Source: Rhynchopus sp. YZ270_cl-10 (taxonomy: Eukaryota; Euglenozoa; Diplonemea; Diplonemida; Diplonemidae). Taken from it: 64,000 bases of DNA. Where the stretch lies: positions 62,001 through 126,000 of the forward strand of contig OZ037908.1 of assembly GCA_964035575.1 (NCBI GenBank), read 5' to 3'. Below the pieces are notes generated by a model. That model did no database searches. It was not told where the DNA came from and was given only the letters and a program-made list of their open reading frames with translations. A program made the position numbers and the translations under genes. Positions within the stretch are counted from its first letter, which is position 1, and the number at the start of each line of letters is the position of its first letter. Below are positions 29,528 to 39,646 of the stretch, in pieces.

Positions 29528-31475
29528 TGACTTCAAATACGAAGCCCTCACGCATCTACCACTGAATAGGTATCTTTTAAAAAAAGGGGGCTTCATGAGA
29601 TGACCACAAGCTAAAAGAAAGTGCTTGGTCACCCTTCCACACACATCATACAGCATCAGCTGTACGGCTTTGCACAAACGGGGAGAAGGGGGGGGGGGGG
29701 GAAGAAGTGAAGTAGGGAGGGGTGAGATTACGGTCAATTCCTGTCGGCACTTTAGACAGTCCTGGTGTGAACCGGAAAACAGGTGATACGGGTTTTTTTT
29801 TTGTGCCAAATCGGACAACGATTCTGTCTCGTTTGTTGTAACTTCCCTCCCCCTCCTTCCCTCCCCAAGGAGAAGCTTCCCCCCCTGCTGTGCTGTGATG
29901 GATACGCTGTCACAGATTATTATTATTATTTTGAAAACTTGGTTTTGTATTAGTGTAGCCACCCTAGAGTGTGCTCCACTATTTATTTTAACACTGGTTC
30001 CATTGATTTTTTTTGTTCCCCCTCAAGTTCGGTAAATTGACAAACATTTACCGTAATCGTAACATTTCTGGGCCGTAAATATTCTGGGGCGTAACAAAAC
30101 TGGGACATTTTGGATTTTTTAAACTTGGGACATTTTTACGTCCCAGAATATTTACGTCCCAGAATTGTCTGTGTGACCTTCCCCCCTCCCTCACCCATGC
30201 ACTTCGGTGCAAACCCAAACATGTCCAACAAACAAAAAAAATATACACACTTGGGCCGGTTATGATCCCCCCGCCAACCAGCCGCACCCCAAAAAATTGA
30301 CAAGTACCCGGAAAACCGCCTGAACAATTCTGGGACGTAACAAAACTGGGACAATTGGGGAAAATCTGAAACTTGGGACATTTTTACGTCCCAGAAATAT
30401 TACGATTACGGTACTTTAAAAAAAAGTCACCTTTAGGGTTTCCAAGGAACCGGTGTAAAATTTAAAAAAAAACAACGTACTGGAGGGGAGTGTTTAACCA
30501 TAGAAGGCCTTCCGGGGGACCTACCGGGGAAGGTATTGAAGGTGAACCCTCTCCTTGAGTGGATTTGTTATAGTTATTCTTTTTGTTTTTGTTTTTTGTT
30601 TTTTGTTTTTTCTCTCTCTCTCTCTCTCTCTCTCCAAGGTGGAAGCTTTCTGCTCCACTTTTGGGGGCTAGCCAAACATGATCCCCCCCCTCACCCCCCA
30701 TTTAAAAAAAAAAATGTTTGCTAGGAAAGAGGGGAAAAAAAAAAGGCCTCATTGGACACCGGCAGCCCGCAGCTCACTGGGTTTTGCCTTTGTTTAATGA
30801 CCATTGAAAAAAGGCACAGATCTGAAAAAGGGAAGAAAAAAAACATACTTTTTGTCCGCACTGACATAAAAAAAAAAAAAAAACAATCACCAAAAGAATC
30901 CAAAGAGGGGGGTAGGGAAACAACTAAACCATGACATAGCCTTTAAACCGTTCCCATAAAGATGCATTGCTCTAAGCAAAGATAACTTTCTTCTTTCCTC
31001 CCCCTCTTTTTGAAAACTTAGTGTAAACACAGTATTCACTTCACTCTTCCTTACTAGGTGGTCTGCCTTTTATCTTCTTTTCCCCCAGAAAAATTCGAAG
31101 AGTTGTGTCAAATGCCAAAGGTAAAAATGGACAAAAAAAAAAAAACTGTAGTTGATCCTACTGACCCATATACGATGCCAGCCATCCGGATGAAAGCATA
31201 AAGTACCCCCCAAAAAAATACCCACCCCACAAAGTGTTTAAATCCCATTCCTCCACTCTAGGTAATGCACAGTTATGATGTTTCAAACCTTAGTAACATC
31301 ATCACCGTGGACCCCATGGGGAAGCCATTTTTTTTTGGGGGGGGGGGAAACATGTAAGAAAATATAGAGAAAGTATGGGGGACACTCCCCATAGTTCCCC
31401 ATAGACATTTGTCTGAACCTCAGCCGGTACCTCCGTTGTTCGTTTTCATGGTATGTCATGTCTGAAGCATGCATT
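29528..31475. other. Repeat-rich intergenic spacer
   Basis: No gene is visible. It contains an S4 copy (about 29930-29985), the MITE at 30051-30411, a CT-repeat run (about 30608-30636) next to T/G tracts, an S3-like copy (31150-31210) and G-runs. The segment up to 31475 should include the 3' untranslated region of the gene to the right. Confidence 0.55.
30051..30411. repeat. MITE of about 360 bp, TA-flanked
   Basis: Ends read CCGTAATCGTAACATTTCTG and, on the other strand, CCGTAATCGTAATATTTCTG, with TA directly outside both. Each end is followed inward by phrases such as GGGACGTAA and AACTTGGGACATTTTTACGT arranged as inverted pairs, so either half can fold on itself. No coding sequence. Confidence 0.7.
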
Positions 31476-31676
31476 TCAAAGCAGGCGCCACCCAGGCTTG
31501 GGTTTGCTATTTGCTGAGAGCTCGGCGGTGGTCTCCTCGGTGGGGTAGGTGCGGATGCTGTCCTTGCGTTCTTCGTACATCTCGCCAAAGAGGGCCTGCC
31601 CGGGGTAGAGTGGGAGGCCCCTGTCGTCCTGGAACACACCACCTGCCTTGTTCAGGATGTTCCCGAGGCGTTCGTC
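31476..31676 (-). CDS. Exon 4 (last) of probable mitochondrial membrane protein gene
   Basis: On the minus strand the acceptor CCTTGACAG precedes GACGAACGCCTC. The exon encodes 66 residues, beginning DERLGNILNKAGGVF and ending KPKPGWRLL before a TGA at 31476-31478. It contains LYPGQALFGEMYEERKDS, which looks like ordered soluble protein. The phase (0) agrees with exon 3. The whole protein is about 283 residues: exon 1 (presequence and one membrane span), exons 2-4 (a soluble helical part of about 155 residues). The family is not recognised. Confidence 0.7.
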   Translation of the reverse strand, partial: DERLGNILNKAGGVFQDDRGLPLYPGQALFGEMYEERKDSIRTYPTEETTAELSANSKPKPGWRLL

Positions 31677-31861
31677 CTGTCAAGGATGAGGTTAAAAGGA
31701 GGTGCAAAAAGAAGGCTTTAAGTTGATTGTTTGTGATTTCTTGTGAATATTGTTGTTGCGGGCACCCGGATCTCCCCAGTTTATTTATAAAATAGAAGTT
31801 ACATTCTAGAATTTCAGGCACAATGTCACCAAAAAAACGGTAGTATAAAAGGGGTGGGGGG

Positions 31862-31972
31862 GTTGTATGATGAACCTAAGCCTCTCGTGAGAGGTCACCT
31901 AAAAGTGAAGTTGATAGTGCATAACGCCTCTGGGACGCAGACTAAAAACGCAGCTCAGTTGAGCTCATGCAA
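31862..31972. repeat. SINE-like family S1 copy inside intron 3
   Basis: GATGAACCTAAGCCTCTCGT, GTGAAGTTGATAGTGC and CAGTTGAGCTCATGCA occur in order, the fullest copy of S1 in the window. It lies between exons 3 and 4 of the mitochondrial-type gene. Confidence 0.6.
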
Positions 31973-31985
31973 AATAAAGGCGTAC

Positions 31986-32184
31986 CTGTGGGAGGTTGTG
32001 CTTCTGTGCGTGCGCGGAGACCATTTCACGCCAGTTCATGTCGGTGACCTCGCCTGCCTCGAAGACAAGGTTGCTGATGAAGTTCAGCCTACGCAGTGTC
32101 TCGAAGGGGGTGAGACCTTGTGCGGTCATCACCTCAGGGTGGAACTCTAGAAGGTACTCAAAGAGACTGTCGCCGTAGCCGTTT
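31986..32184 (-). CDS. Exon 3 of probable mitochondrial membrane protein gene
   Basis: Acceptor TTCACACAG and donor CAG-GTACGCC bound this 199-bp exon on the minus strand. One nucleotide completes the codon begun by exon 2, followed by 66 codons with no stop: NGYGDSLFEYLLEFHPEV, LTPFETLRRLNFISNLVFE and NWREMVSAHAQKHNLPQ. The sequence is acidic-amphipathic and helical. The exact phase match on both sides is strong support for the splice sites. Confidence 0.75.
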
Positions 32185-32350
32185 CTGTGTGAAGTGGTGT
32201 TGGTGGAGTGGTGGGGTGTGGTTTGATGCCTAGTGAGGGTAATTCTTGCGCAGAATATGGCCCTTTTGGTGCGGGGTGGTTTCTGATTAACTAATTTAGT
32301 GGGCAAGGTCTGGACGAACTGTAGCCCGCTTGTGTGGTGTCGTTTTTGAT

Positions 32351-32432
32351 TACCGCATCCGTACAAAATTCAACCGTAATAATGTTCGACCTTTTCAGGA
32401 TTTTTCTGGAAGTTCGACCTTTTTAACGGTCA
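32351..32432. repeat. Decayed second copy of the 100-bp MITE
   Basis: ACCGCATCCGTACAAAATTC and the interior TAATGTTCGACCTTTTCAGG and AAGTTCGACCTTTTTAACGG match 1340-1439; the right end is lost. It lies in intron 2. Confidence 0.6.
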
Positions 32433-32454
32433 TCTAAGAGTGAAAGACACGTAC

Positions 32455-32526
32455 CTTTGCTGCTTGCGGAACTCACTGACAAGCTCCATCTTCTGGTCCG
32501 GTGGGAGCAGGTCGAAGCACAGCCGT
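32455..32526 (-). CDS. Exon 2 of probable mitochondrial membrane protein gene
   Basis: This 72-bp exon lies between acceptor CCAACAG and donor AAAG-GTACGTG on the minus strand. It contributes 23 full codons (RLCFDLLPPDQKMELV, then SEFRKQQ) plus one nucleotide at the left and two at the right that complete codons shared with exons 1 and 3. Such a small exon is missed by single-frame ORF scanning. Confidence 0.72.
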
Positions 32527-32828
32527 CTGTTGGAGTTTTGATAAAATTTATTTCAAAAAAGGGACAAATTGCTTATTTTGAAAGATAGGTGCAAATTCTT
32601 TCAAAAAAAAAATTGTTTTTATGAAGAATGGAACCTGTCTCAAAACTTCGCGTCATTTTCGAAATGTCACTAAAGTGGCGCTTAACTTAAGGGTTAAGAG
32701 AGAAGAAATATTAGTTGGTGCTCCGGGAGGGGTCGATATTGACAGGTCGTTGACCGACTTCCGAAAGCACTATTAGTATTTCCATAATTATGAATTCAAA
32801 AAGAGAGAAAAAGGAGGTCTTTCCATAC

Positions 32829-33208
32829 AATGCGTGCAGCTTCCTTGGGAAGGCGACGTCGAGGAAGTCGAGGAAAGAGTACATGAAACTCATGCGCGAC
32901 AGTGTGCCGATGAAGAGCACCCACCCGAGCCCTGCGATGAAGACCTTCAGGTACCCCCAGATGCCGCTGCTGCGTCGCTGCGGTGGATAGTTGCCGTAGT
33001 CGTCCTGCGCATGGTGCGCACGCAGCACACCCTCCGCCTCCGCACGCCCATCCGCCTGCCGGTGGCTCTGTTCCTCCTCCCGCGGGATCTCCGTCCGGAA
33101 GGAGTTAAGCAGCACCCTGCTCACCCGCAGCACACCCCGTGTGCTGTACATTCGCCGCGCCCCATTTGAGCCAACCCTGCACAGCTGCAGGCCAGGCATT
33201 ACACCCAT
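32829..33208 (-). CDS. Exon 1 of probable mitochondrial membrane protein gene
   Basis: The exon encodes the first 126 residues. The N-terminus is Arg-rich and free of acidic residues for about 40 positions (MPGLQLCRVGSNGARRMYST), as in mitochondrial import presequences. A hydrophilic part follows, then one membrane span at about residues 85-103 (KVFIAGLGWVLFIGTLS) and an aromatic amphipathic segment (YSFLDFLDVAFP). The donor is GCATT-GTATGG in phase 2, which joins exon 2 without a frame change. A second Met lies three codons after the first; either may be used. The open frame past the donor (to 32711) is intron. Mitochondrial inner-membrane location is inferred; the family is not recognised. 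Confidence 0.7.
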
Positions 33209-34641
33209 ACCCCCTCCCCCACTCTGTGCTTAGATGGTGTGTAGTGGATAAGCAAATGGTAATTTCTTACTGATTTACCATTCAAGGCTTACGCCTGCAT
33301 TGGGCACGCTGGTTTGTTCACAGTAACATCGATGGTCGACCCTGTGTGCGCATGGTATACGCGTAGACGCTTTCGGCACCAATGAAGGAACCTACTCACA
33401 GGGTGCCATTACCATCGTTGATAGAGCACAGGTCTTGATGTAAGATGTTTGACCCACAGCCCAACATCCCCATACTAGGTGAATGTCTTTGTTGGGCACT
33501 TCTCTTCCAGAAGCGTGCACAGAGAAAGGAATGTAGAAAAATATTATTTTTTACCATGGATGTACAAAGTACTTGATTACTTTTTTTCACTTTTTTTGGT
33601 GTACTTCAAGTACTTGATCGATTTAAAAAAAAAAGAAAAAAATATTTTTATTCCACAGTTAAATAAAGTATACGAAGGATTTGGCACTTTTAGCGTGATT
33701 CTTTTTAATGATAATTTCACGCCGTGTTTTTTTCGCAAATAAAAACCACGCTAATTGAACTTTATTTCACGCATTTTCACTTTTTTTCACTGCAATTCCT
33801 TAGGAGCGTGATTTTATTTTTGTTTTTTTCACGCTAAAACAGGGGTTTTTTTTGGCGATAACTTCACGCTAAATTTTGGTACATCCTGCACCACCACCCG
33901 CCTAAAAATTGAAAATTGCGATTTTTTTTTGCACTTTTCCCATTTTTTTTTGACACACGCAACATGCCGAAGGATCTAAGACGCAAACGGTCCTCCGACA
34001 AGAGATGGACGAGCACTGCAGTGGTTTTGTTGAACGACTAGCATCGTCGACACCGTACATCCGTGAATGGGACCGCTTTTTAAGGGAAGCCCAACGGTCA
34101 GCCCACGGAAGCCGACTTTGTTTTGTGCATAGTGCATCAAATTGTCGTCGTAATGGACAGCGTTCAGTAAGCTGAGCAGCATATTGGTGAGGAAGTATGG
34201 GGTGCAACTGCAAGACCAGTTTCCGCAGGCTCGTGTGTCTCTTGAAGCAACACGAGACCGGCTACCGACACGACAGTCCAAGACACTCCTCACTTACGAA
34301 ACAAGAAATCGACTCCTTCATTACCTATGAAGGCGAAGGACACACCACCCCCTTACTTCATTGTGAGGAAGGCGGTGCTGACATGATATTCTGCGATGGG
34401 CGGGGATCTTCTGAATGTCTCTCGCTCTTGCACGACAGCCATTTCCCGACCTCCCGCTAGCACCCGGGCCCAGTTTACCGGGTTTTTGCAGGTTCCCCCG
34501 CGGGAGGGTAACGGGGCTGGAGGGACCCTCCAGCCTTTTTTAGCCTCCCTCCAGCCCCTCAGGTACGCCAGCCCCCCCAGCGGGAGTCCCGCTAGCCTAG
34601 CTAGGGGTCCCGTGGGATTCCCGGTAGCGCTGGCGGGAGGG

Positions 34642-34737
34642 TAATGAGGGCTGCCCGGAGGGACACATACTCGTTAGTTATTGCACAATAAATGAGTCAC
34701 GCTAAAAGTGCCAAATCCTTTCGTATACTTTATTTAA
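34642..34737 (+). repeat. Left copy of a perfect 96-bp direct repeat
   Basis: It runs from TAATGAGGGCTGCCCGG to CTTTATTTAA and is identical to 35552-35647. The two copies flank the TTAA element. Its last 40 bp are inverted at about 33662-33700. Confidence 0.8.
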
Positions 34738-35550
34738 CCCTTTAGACCCCAAGTGGCCATATATGGCCAGCCGAATGGCGCCATACAATTAGGAATGTTC
34801 TACTCAAATTGGAAAAACATTTTTTTATATTTTGAAAGATTTTGCGCCGATCTTTCAAAAGAAGCAAGAATCGAAAAGTTTTGTTCATCTAATTTTTTTT
34901 TTGGATGCTGGGGGGAAGGCGGAGCTGCCACGGAAAATCATGTTTTTTGACCAACACCCCCTGAAATATCCCTCCTAATACCACTAGGCTATTACTGGGG
35001 TTCTACTCATTTTCAGAAAAACATTTTTTTATATTTTGAAAGATTTTTCACCGATCTTTCAAAATACGCCATCTAAGAACACTTTTATGCATCTGGGTTT
35101 TCCTTGGATGCCGGGGAGCGTGGAAAAGTACGGGGAAAAGGTCACTTTTCAGAGCCTCCATGTGATCAAAAAATTTCTACTCGTTTTCGTGAAAACACTT
35201 TTTTTGTGTGTAAAGATTTCGTACACAGCTTTCAAAATACGCCAAAATCGAAAACTTTTATGCATCTGTGATTTCCTCGGATTTTGGTGAGATTTTACCA
35301 CCAAATCACGAGTTTAACATTGCTAAGGTCGTAAGGCTAGTAGGGTTGGTAAGTGGGGTTCTACTCATTTTCGTGAAAATATTTTTACATTTTTGGAAAG
35401 ATTTGATGTCAAATCTGTCAAAAGAAGCAAGAATCGAAAACTTTTGTGCATCTGAATGCACTTTGGAAGTTCGTGAGAACCACCACCAAAATCACTGTTT
35501 TTCTGACTATTCTTTGCCTTATTCCCACCCAAAACACACTATAAGCCGGG
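34738..35550. mobile_element. TTAA-flanked insert of 813 bp, piggyBac-type ends
   Basis: The insert begins CCCTTTAGACCCC and ends GGG, each next to TTAA, as for piggyBac-type elements. It contains about four diverged tandem units of 180-190 bp, each with GATCTTTCAAAA and AAGCAAGAATCGAAAA. Related units occur in the larger TTAA element at 39860-40717. It has no coding capacity. The right terminus is shorter and less similar than expected. Confidence 0.5.
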
Positions 35551-35551
35551 T

Positions 35552-35647
35552 TAATGAGGGCTGCCCGGAGGGACACATACTCGTTAGTTATTGCACAATA
35601 AATGAGTCACGCTAAAAGTGCCAAATCCTTTCGTATACTTTATTTAA
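35552..35647 (+). repeat. Right copy of the perfect 96-bp direct repeat
   Basis: Identical over 96 bp to 34642-34737, on the far side of the TTAA-flanked insert. Confidence 0.8.
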
Positions 35648-35664
35648 CGTGAAATAAAATTACG

Positions 35665-35829
35665 TATTCAACGCCTTTTAGCGAATTTTTTTGCGATACT
35701 TCACTTATTTTTTTCCCAGGCTCGTGGATTCAATTTGCCTCGCTTCGCTCGGCAAATTAACTACCACTCGCCTGGGAAAAAAATGCGTGAAGTTATCGCA
35801 AAAAAAAACCACGCTAAAAGGCGTTGAAT
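35665..35829. repeat. Hairpin-forming palindrome of 165 bp
   Basis: ATTCAACGCCTTTTAGCG at the left pairs with CGCTAAAAGGCGTTGAAT at the right. Inside, TTTGCGATACTTCAC pairs with GTGAAGTTATCGCAAA and TTTTTTTCCCAGGC with GCCTGGGAAAAAAA, around a loop containing GCCTCGCTTCGCTCGGC. Confidence 0.75.
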
Positions 35830-36734
35830 AAATAGTTATTTTCTTGCTTCAAGTACTTTTTTTCCTTCAAGTACTTTCACTTTTTTTGTACTTGATTACT
35901 TTTTTTGTTGCATCAAGTACTTGAATTAGCAAAAAAAGTAAAAAAAATGGAAAAGTACTTGAATTTATTCAAGTACTTTTCCATTTTTTTGCCGAATCAA
36001 GTACTTGATGCAAAAAAAAAAAGTAATCAAGCAGGCACTCCGCTAGGTACTAAAGTTCTGTTGATTGTCAACAGAACTTTTTGAAAATGGGGAAAAAAAG
36101 AAAAAAAAAAAAAGTTCTGCTAAGTGGTTCAGACCCGTTCTACCTGTCAAAAAAGCTCAGGAGAAGAAGATATGGAGAGGTGAGTGCTCAAACGTCCCAA
36201 AAAAGTCAAAATCGGGCGTTGGTAAAAAAAAAAGTTGCGTACCGTGCGCCTGCGGCGCAAGCATGTACCCCACCAACGTGGACCATCAACAGAATATTTT
36301 CAAAATCGGAAATCCTAGCGGAGAGCCTGAATCAAGTAAAAAAAAAAAAAAAAAAAACGGGTCAAGTACTTGAAGTATCAAGTACTGGGATTTTTCTACT
36401 TTTTTTTACTTTCTGGAAAAAAGTACTTTGTACATCCATGTTTTACAAAAAAAAATAAAAAAACGTCTTTTTGTTGTTAAAATGGAAGGGAGATCAGATC
36501 GGCAAAGCAAAACCACCTTTTGTGTGATTTTGCCGATTTTTTTTTTTACGATGGTTATTGGGGGAGGGTGTTTGTGGAGTCTTCCCTGTTGTGGAGAAGG
36601 GAAATGGCTCCTTTTTCTCTTTTGGTTTTGCGTTCGAAAAAAAAACAAAAAAAAAAAAAATGCTGATAAGCACAGCAGAAAGGTAGGGTAGTATAAGTTT
36701 AGAAAGGGAAAAAATGGGAAACAAAAAAAAATAA

Positions 36735-36860
36735 AGTTGACTTGAAATACAAAAGCACTCTCGTGAAACAGTGTACCTTTGGTATGCCAGCTGTACCGGG
36801 GGGGTGGACACCCCAACCATGCAGTCAGTGCGGCTTTTCCAACCCTCTCTTCACGTATGC
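36735..36860. repeat. Interspersed repeat family S2 copy
   Basis: GTTGACTTGAAATACAAAAG, CACTCTCGTGAAACAGTGTA and ACCCCAACCATGCAGTCAG occur in order. Confidence 0.6.
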
Positions 36861-37701
36861 GCAACAGGAAGGCGGATAATAGCAATTTTCATATCTGCAT
36901 CATGCACCACGCTGGATGATAGGATCACATGATAGGGTCACATGACAGAATTCTATCATGTGGCGCATCATGGGGCCACAACACCCCATCTCCCCCAGAC
37001 CCTTTGGAAACCCCTGTAGGCACACCCGCTTTTGACTGCCGGCTCTCTCCTTATATGCAGTGTTGCACATTAATAGATAGGCGGGAAAATGGTTTGTTTC
37101 AACCGACCAATAAAGAGAGGAGTACAAACCACCTCCCCTGTGAGATGACCCTAAGCCTCTCGTGTATAGCCACCTTTAAATAACAGAGTAGTTGAAACGT
37201 GCTAAAACGAATCTCAGTCGAGCTCATGCAATAAAATCCCCCCTTCCCTTCCCCAATACCATTGTAATATTATTGTGTCAAAGTTCTCGATCAATTTTTT
37301 TCGAGAACACAACACGGCAGGTATAGATAAAAAGAGAGGGGGAAAAAACACTGTAAAAACGCACCTCGGAACCTCGTAGTGTTTTATGTCACCTAGAAAA
37401 CAAAAAGAAGTTGACTTGAAATGCAAACAGCCCCCTCGTGAACAGTGGACCCCCCTCCCCAACCACAAACAACAAACAATACCACTTTCCCTTTAATATG
37501 CCCCCAATGTTTTTAAACAATTCTTTCTGCAAAACCCCCTCCCCCTCCCTCTCCTCCCCTTCCCTTCGACTCCTCCATGCTTCAATGCTTGTTGTGGTAA
37601 CAAGCATCGGTAGTTGCCACAACAAGGAAACCACATGGTACCAAAGCAGTGTGTTACCGTCGGTTGTTAGTGGGGGGGGGGTAAGGGCCACCGTGCACTT
37701 C

Positions 37702-39018
37702 TCACACCTGACTCGCCTTAGGTAGTGCATGCTGTGTGCTCGGGAGGAAGCCACCCAGCGAGAAGATCGCTTCAAACAGCATCACCGAGAGAGGGATCGA
37801 CTTTGCCCTTCCCTTCGCGAGAGGGGAGCCCCCGGGGGCACTGCCAACACTCCCCGCAAGCAGCTGTGGAGAGGCGCCTGTTGTACTGCTCCCTAGGCCT
37901 GCTGTGGGCGAATCCACGGGAATTGTGATGGGAACAGGGCGTTTCACTTCGGTGTTCATCCGAACACCGGTGACAGGGTCTGTTGCCGAGGTGATCTCAA
38001 CGTAGTGAGGGACGTCAGGCTGCGCTGTGGGGGCAACTGTTGCTGCGGCTGCCTTCGCCTCGGCCACTTCTTCGAGCAAATCTGCGATGCGGTCCCTCTG
38101 TGTGCTGGCCTCCTCTTGCAGGCGTTGTTGGAACAACAGCATTCGCTCCTTTTCTAGCTCCCATTCACGCCCCTTCTGCCTTAACAGAAGCGCTTCTTGA
38201 GCAGGGGTAGTGTCACCTTGTGTCTCAAGACTCTGGAGTTTGAGAGCGAGGCGGTGGTTTTCTGCTTGTAGAGCCTCGCCTGAAGTGCATTCTTGTTGAA
38301 GTTGTGTTGTGCGTGCAGTCTTTTCTTCCACTAATAGAGCTGCCTCTTGTGTGCTGAGTTCGAGTTCCTTTTCTTTAAGGGCGAGGTTTTCTTCATAGAG
38401 GATGGTCGTGGAGTTGATGTCTTCTTGTTGCTTTGCGACAACGCTCTCGTAGTGTGCGCGGAGCTGTTCGATGTAGGCTTCTAGCTGTTCGACGCGTGAG
38501 GCGAGGGCGGCACGTTCTTCGTCGGTTTTGCCGGGGACGTCGCGTTCACGGAGAAGGCCTTCGTAGTGTTCGCGGAGCTGTGCAATGACGTCTTCTTGTG
38601 CTGCGCCGCCGGTAGGGTCGCCAGGGGTGTTGGAGAGTGCAACGAGGGCAGCGTCTTTCTCGTGGAGGATGCCTTCGTAGTGTGTGCGCATCTCGGTGAT
38701 GTAGGTCTCCAGTTGTGCGATGCGTGCCGTGAGGCTGGCAGAGTCTGCCTCTGCCAAGAGGGCGGCGATCTGAGCGTCGCGTGCCTGCAGGATCGTGCTG
38801 TAGTGGTTGTGGATGTCTGCGCTGTCGTCTGCGAGAGGGGCGGCGGAGGACTGGAGGGATGCGATAGTGTCGGCCTGTTGCGCTGCGGTGCGTGCATCTG
38901 CCTCGTGTGTCTCCTGCAGCGTCTGGACCTGTGCCGCAAGTTCGTCAATCTGCCTCTTGGCCTCAGACAACGCACTCTGGTGTTCTCCCTCCAGTTGCGT
39001 CCGTTGTGTGGTCACTTC
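37702..39018 (-). CDS. Exon 4 of a coiled-coil protein gene
   Basis: On the minus strand the acceptor CTCTTCACAG precedes GAAGTGACCACAC, phase 0. The exon encodes 438 residues if it ends at the TGA at 37702. Most is coiled coil with an internal repeat of about 45-60 residues seen three to four times: HYSTILQARDAQIAAL, HYEGILHEKDAALVAL, HYEGLLRERD and HYESVVAKQQED, each preceded by a heptad-type RIAQLETYI segment. A Ser/Pro/Gly-rich tail follows, ending near a hydrophobic patch (LSVMLFEAIFSLGG). A possible donor, CAG-GTGTGAG, overlaps the stop, so a further exon downstream cannot be excluded. The assembled protein is about 793 residues. Function is unknown; the layout suits a cytoskeletal scaffold. 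Confidence 0.75.
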   Translation of the reverse strand, partial: EVTTQRTQLEGEHQSALSEAKRQIDELAAQVQTLQETHEADARTAAQQADTIASLQSSAAPLADDSADIHNHYSTILQARDAQIAALLAEADSASLTARIAQLETYITEMRTHYEGILHEKDAALVALSNTPGDPTGGAAQEDVIAQLREHYEGLLRERDVPGKTDEERAALASRVEQLEAYIEQLRAHYESVVAKQQEDINSTTILYEENLALKEKELELSTQEAALLVEEKTARTTQLQQECTSGEALQAENHRLALKLQSLETQGDTTPAQEALLLRQKGREWELEKERMLLFQQRLQEEASTQRDRIADLLEEVAEAKAAAATVAPTAQPDVPHYVEITSATDPVTGVRMNTEVKRPVPITIPVDSPTAGLGSSTTGASPQLLAGSVGSAPGGSPLAKGRAKSIPLSVMLFEAIFSLGGFLPSTQHALPKASQV

Positions 39019-39373
39019 CTGTGAAGAGTGGAGTGAGTGTAGACGGAGTGATGGGGGTGTGCTTTTTTGCAGTGACTTTTTTGGTTATATTTGAGTTAGT
39101 GTAGACACCATCGGATTGAAGTGGATGTGGGTAAATTCATATAAATTCAAAACAGAGCGCATTTTTTTTTACCCTCGTTGAGGAGGGGTGTTTGAGGAAA
39201 AGGGGCTATGTGAGTAAAGGGGTTTGTGAAGAACGGCGAAAGCCAAAACTGTGCCACTCCCACACACACGATTTGCGCTGTATTTGTGCCACTGTCTTCC
39301 TTGCTGTGATAATCAGCACCAATATCATCTAAAATTCCAGAAAATTAGAACGACACTCACGCACACTAATATT

Positions 39374-39646
39374 ATGACCCAGACTCAATTGTCGCAGTAT
39401 TTCACTGTCTCGAAGACAGCTACGAAAGCCAAGCCCTCAGCCGAGCCGCCAAAGCCCACCCAAAGTTCACGTACGCCACTTGGGAGTTGGCAGAGGCAAG
39501 CTGCAGGCAACTGCCCAAGGCGTCGAAGTCACAGCAGATGCTACAGGAGAACAAGTAGTGAGGGGATGCCGAACAGCCTAGAAAGAAGAAGCGCAAGCTC
39601 TCGTCTCCGAACCCAGCAGCGAGCCCTCCCCTCCAAGCCTTCTTGA
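39374..39646 (+). pseudogene. Plus-strand ORF with N-terminal PIP-box-like motif, inside intron 3
   Basis: A 90-residue frame starts at 39374 with MTQTQLSQYFTVSK. QTQLSQYF fits the PCNA-interacting pattern Q-x-x-L-x-x-aromatic-aromatic, placed at the N-terminus as in several replication proteins. The rest is basic, Ser/Thr/Pro-rich. After the stop, coding-like sequence continues in other frames (acidic ADDNDDDDTSCEWLD and WKQTVQNYEQKC) until a TTAA-flanked element interrupts it at 39860. It lies opposite to all host genes and inside an intron, so I read it as a relic copy of a gene or a fragment carried in by an element. It could also be fortuitous. Confidence 0.35.

Larger units (their letters stand above)
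33555..36440. mobile_element. Inverted-repeat element E1 (2886 bp), CATGGATGT termini, 6-bp target duplication
   Basis: The ends match perfectly over 20 bp (CATGGATGTACAAAGTACTT, inverted at the right). TTTTAC lies directly outside each end (33549-33554 and 36441-36446), a 6-bp target duplication. Subterminal DNA consists of palindromic AAGTACTT-type repeats. Inside are a TTAA-flanked insert, a 165-bp hairpin and inverted copies of a GTATACGAAGGATTTGGCAC segment. No transposase was recognised. A second member (E2) lies at 40718-45576. Confidence 0.75.
33209..37701. other. Repeat-rich spacer between two minus-strand genes
   Basis: No intact gene is visible. It is dominated by the inverted-repeat element at 33555-36440. 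On the right lie S2 and S1 repeat copies (36735-36860, 37143-37232, 37405-37460). Coding-looking but broken segments at about 33930-34250 (minus strand, ending in a CCVCQKK motif) and 34150-34335 (plus strand, with QARVSLEATRDRLPTRQ) overlap each other. Confidence 0.55.

Noticed and set aside
34642-35647. Direct repeats read as long terminal repeats of a retroelement
   Set aside because: The 96-bp repeats lack typical LTR ends, primer site and any retroelement protein; the insert has TTAA-type borders.
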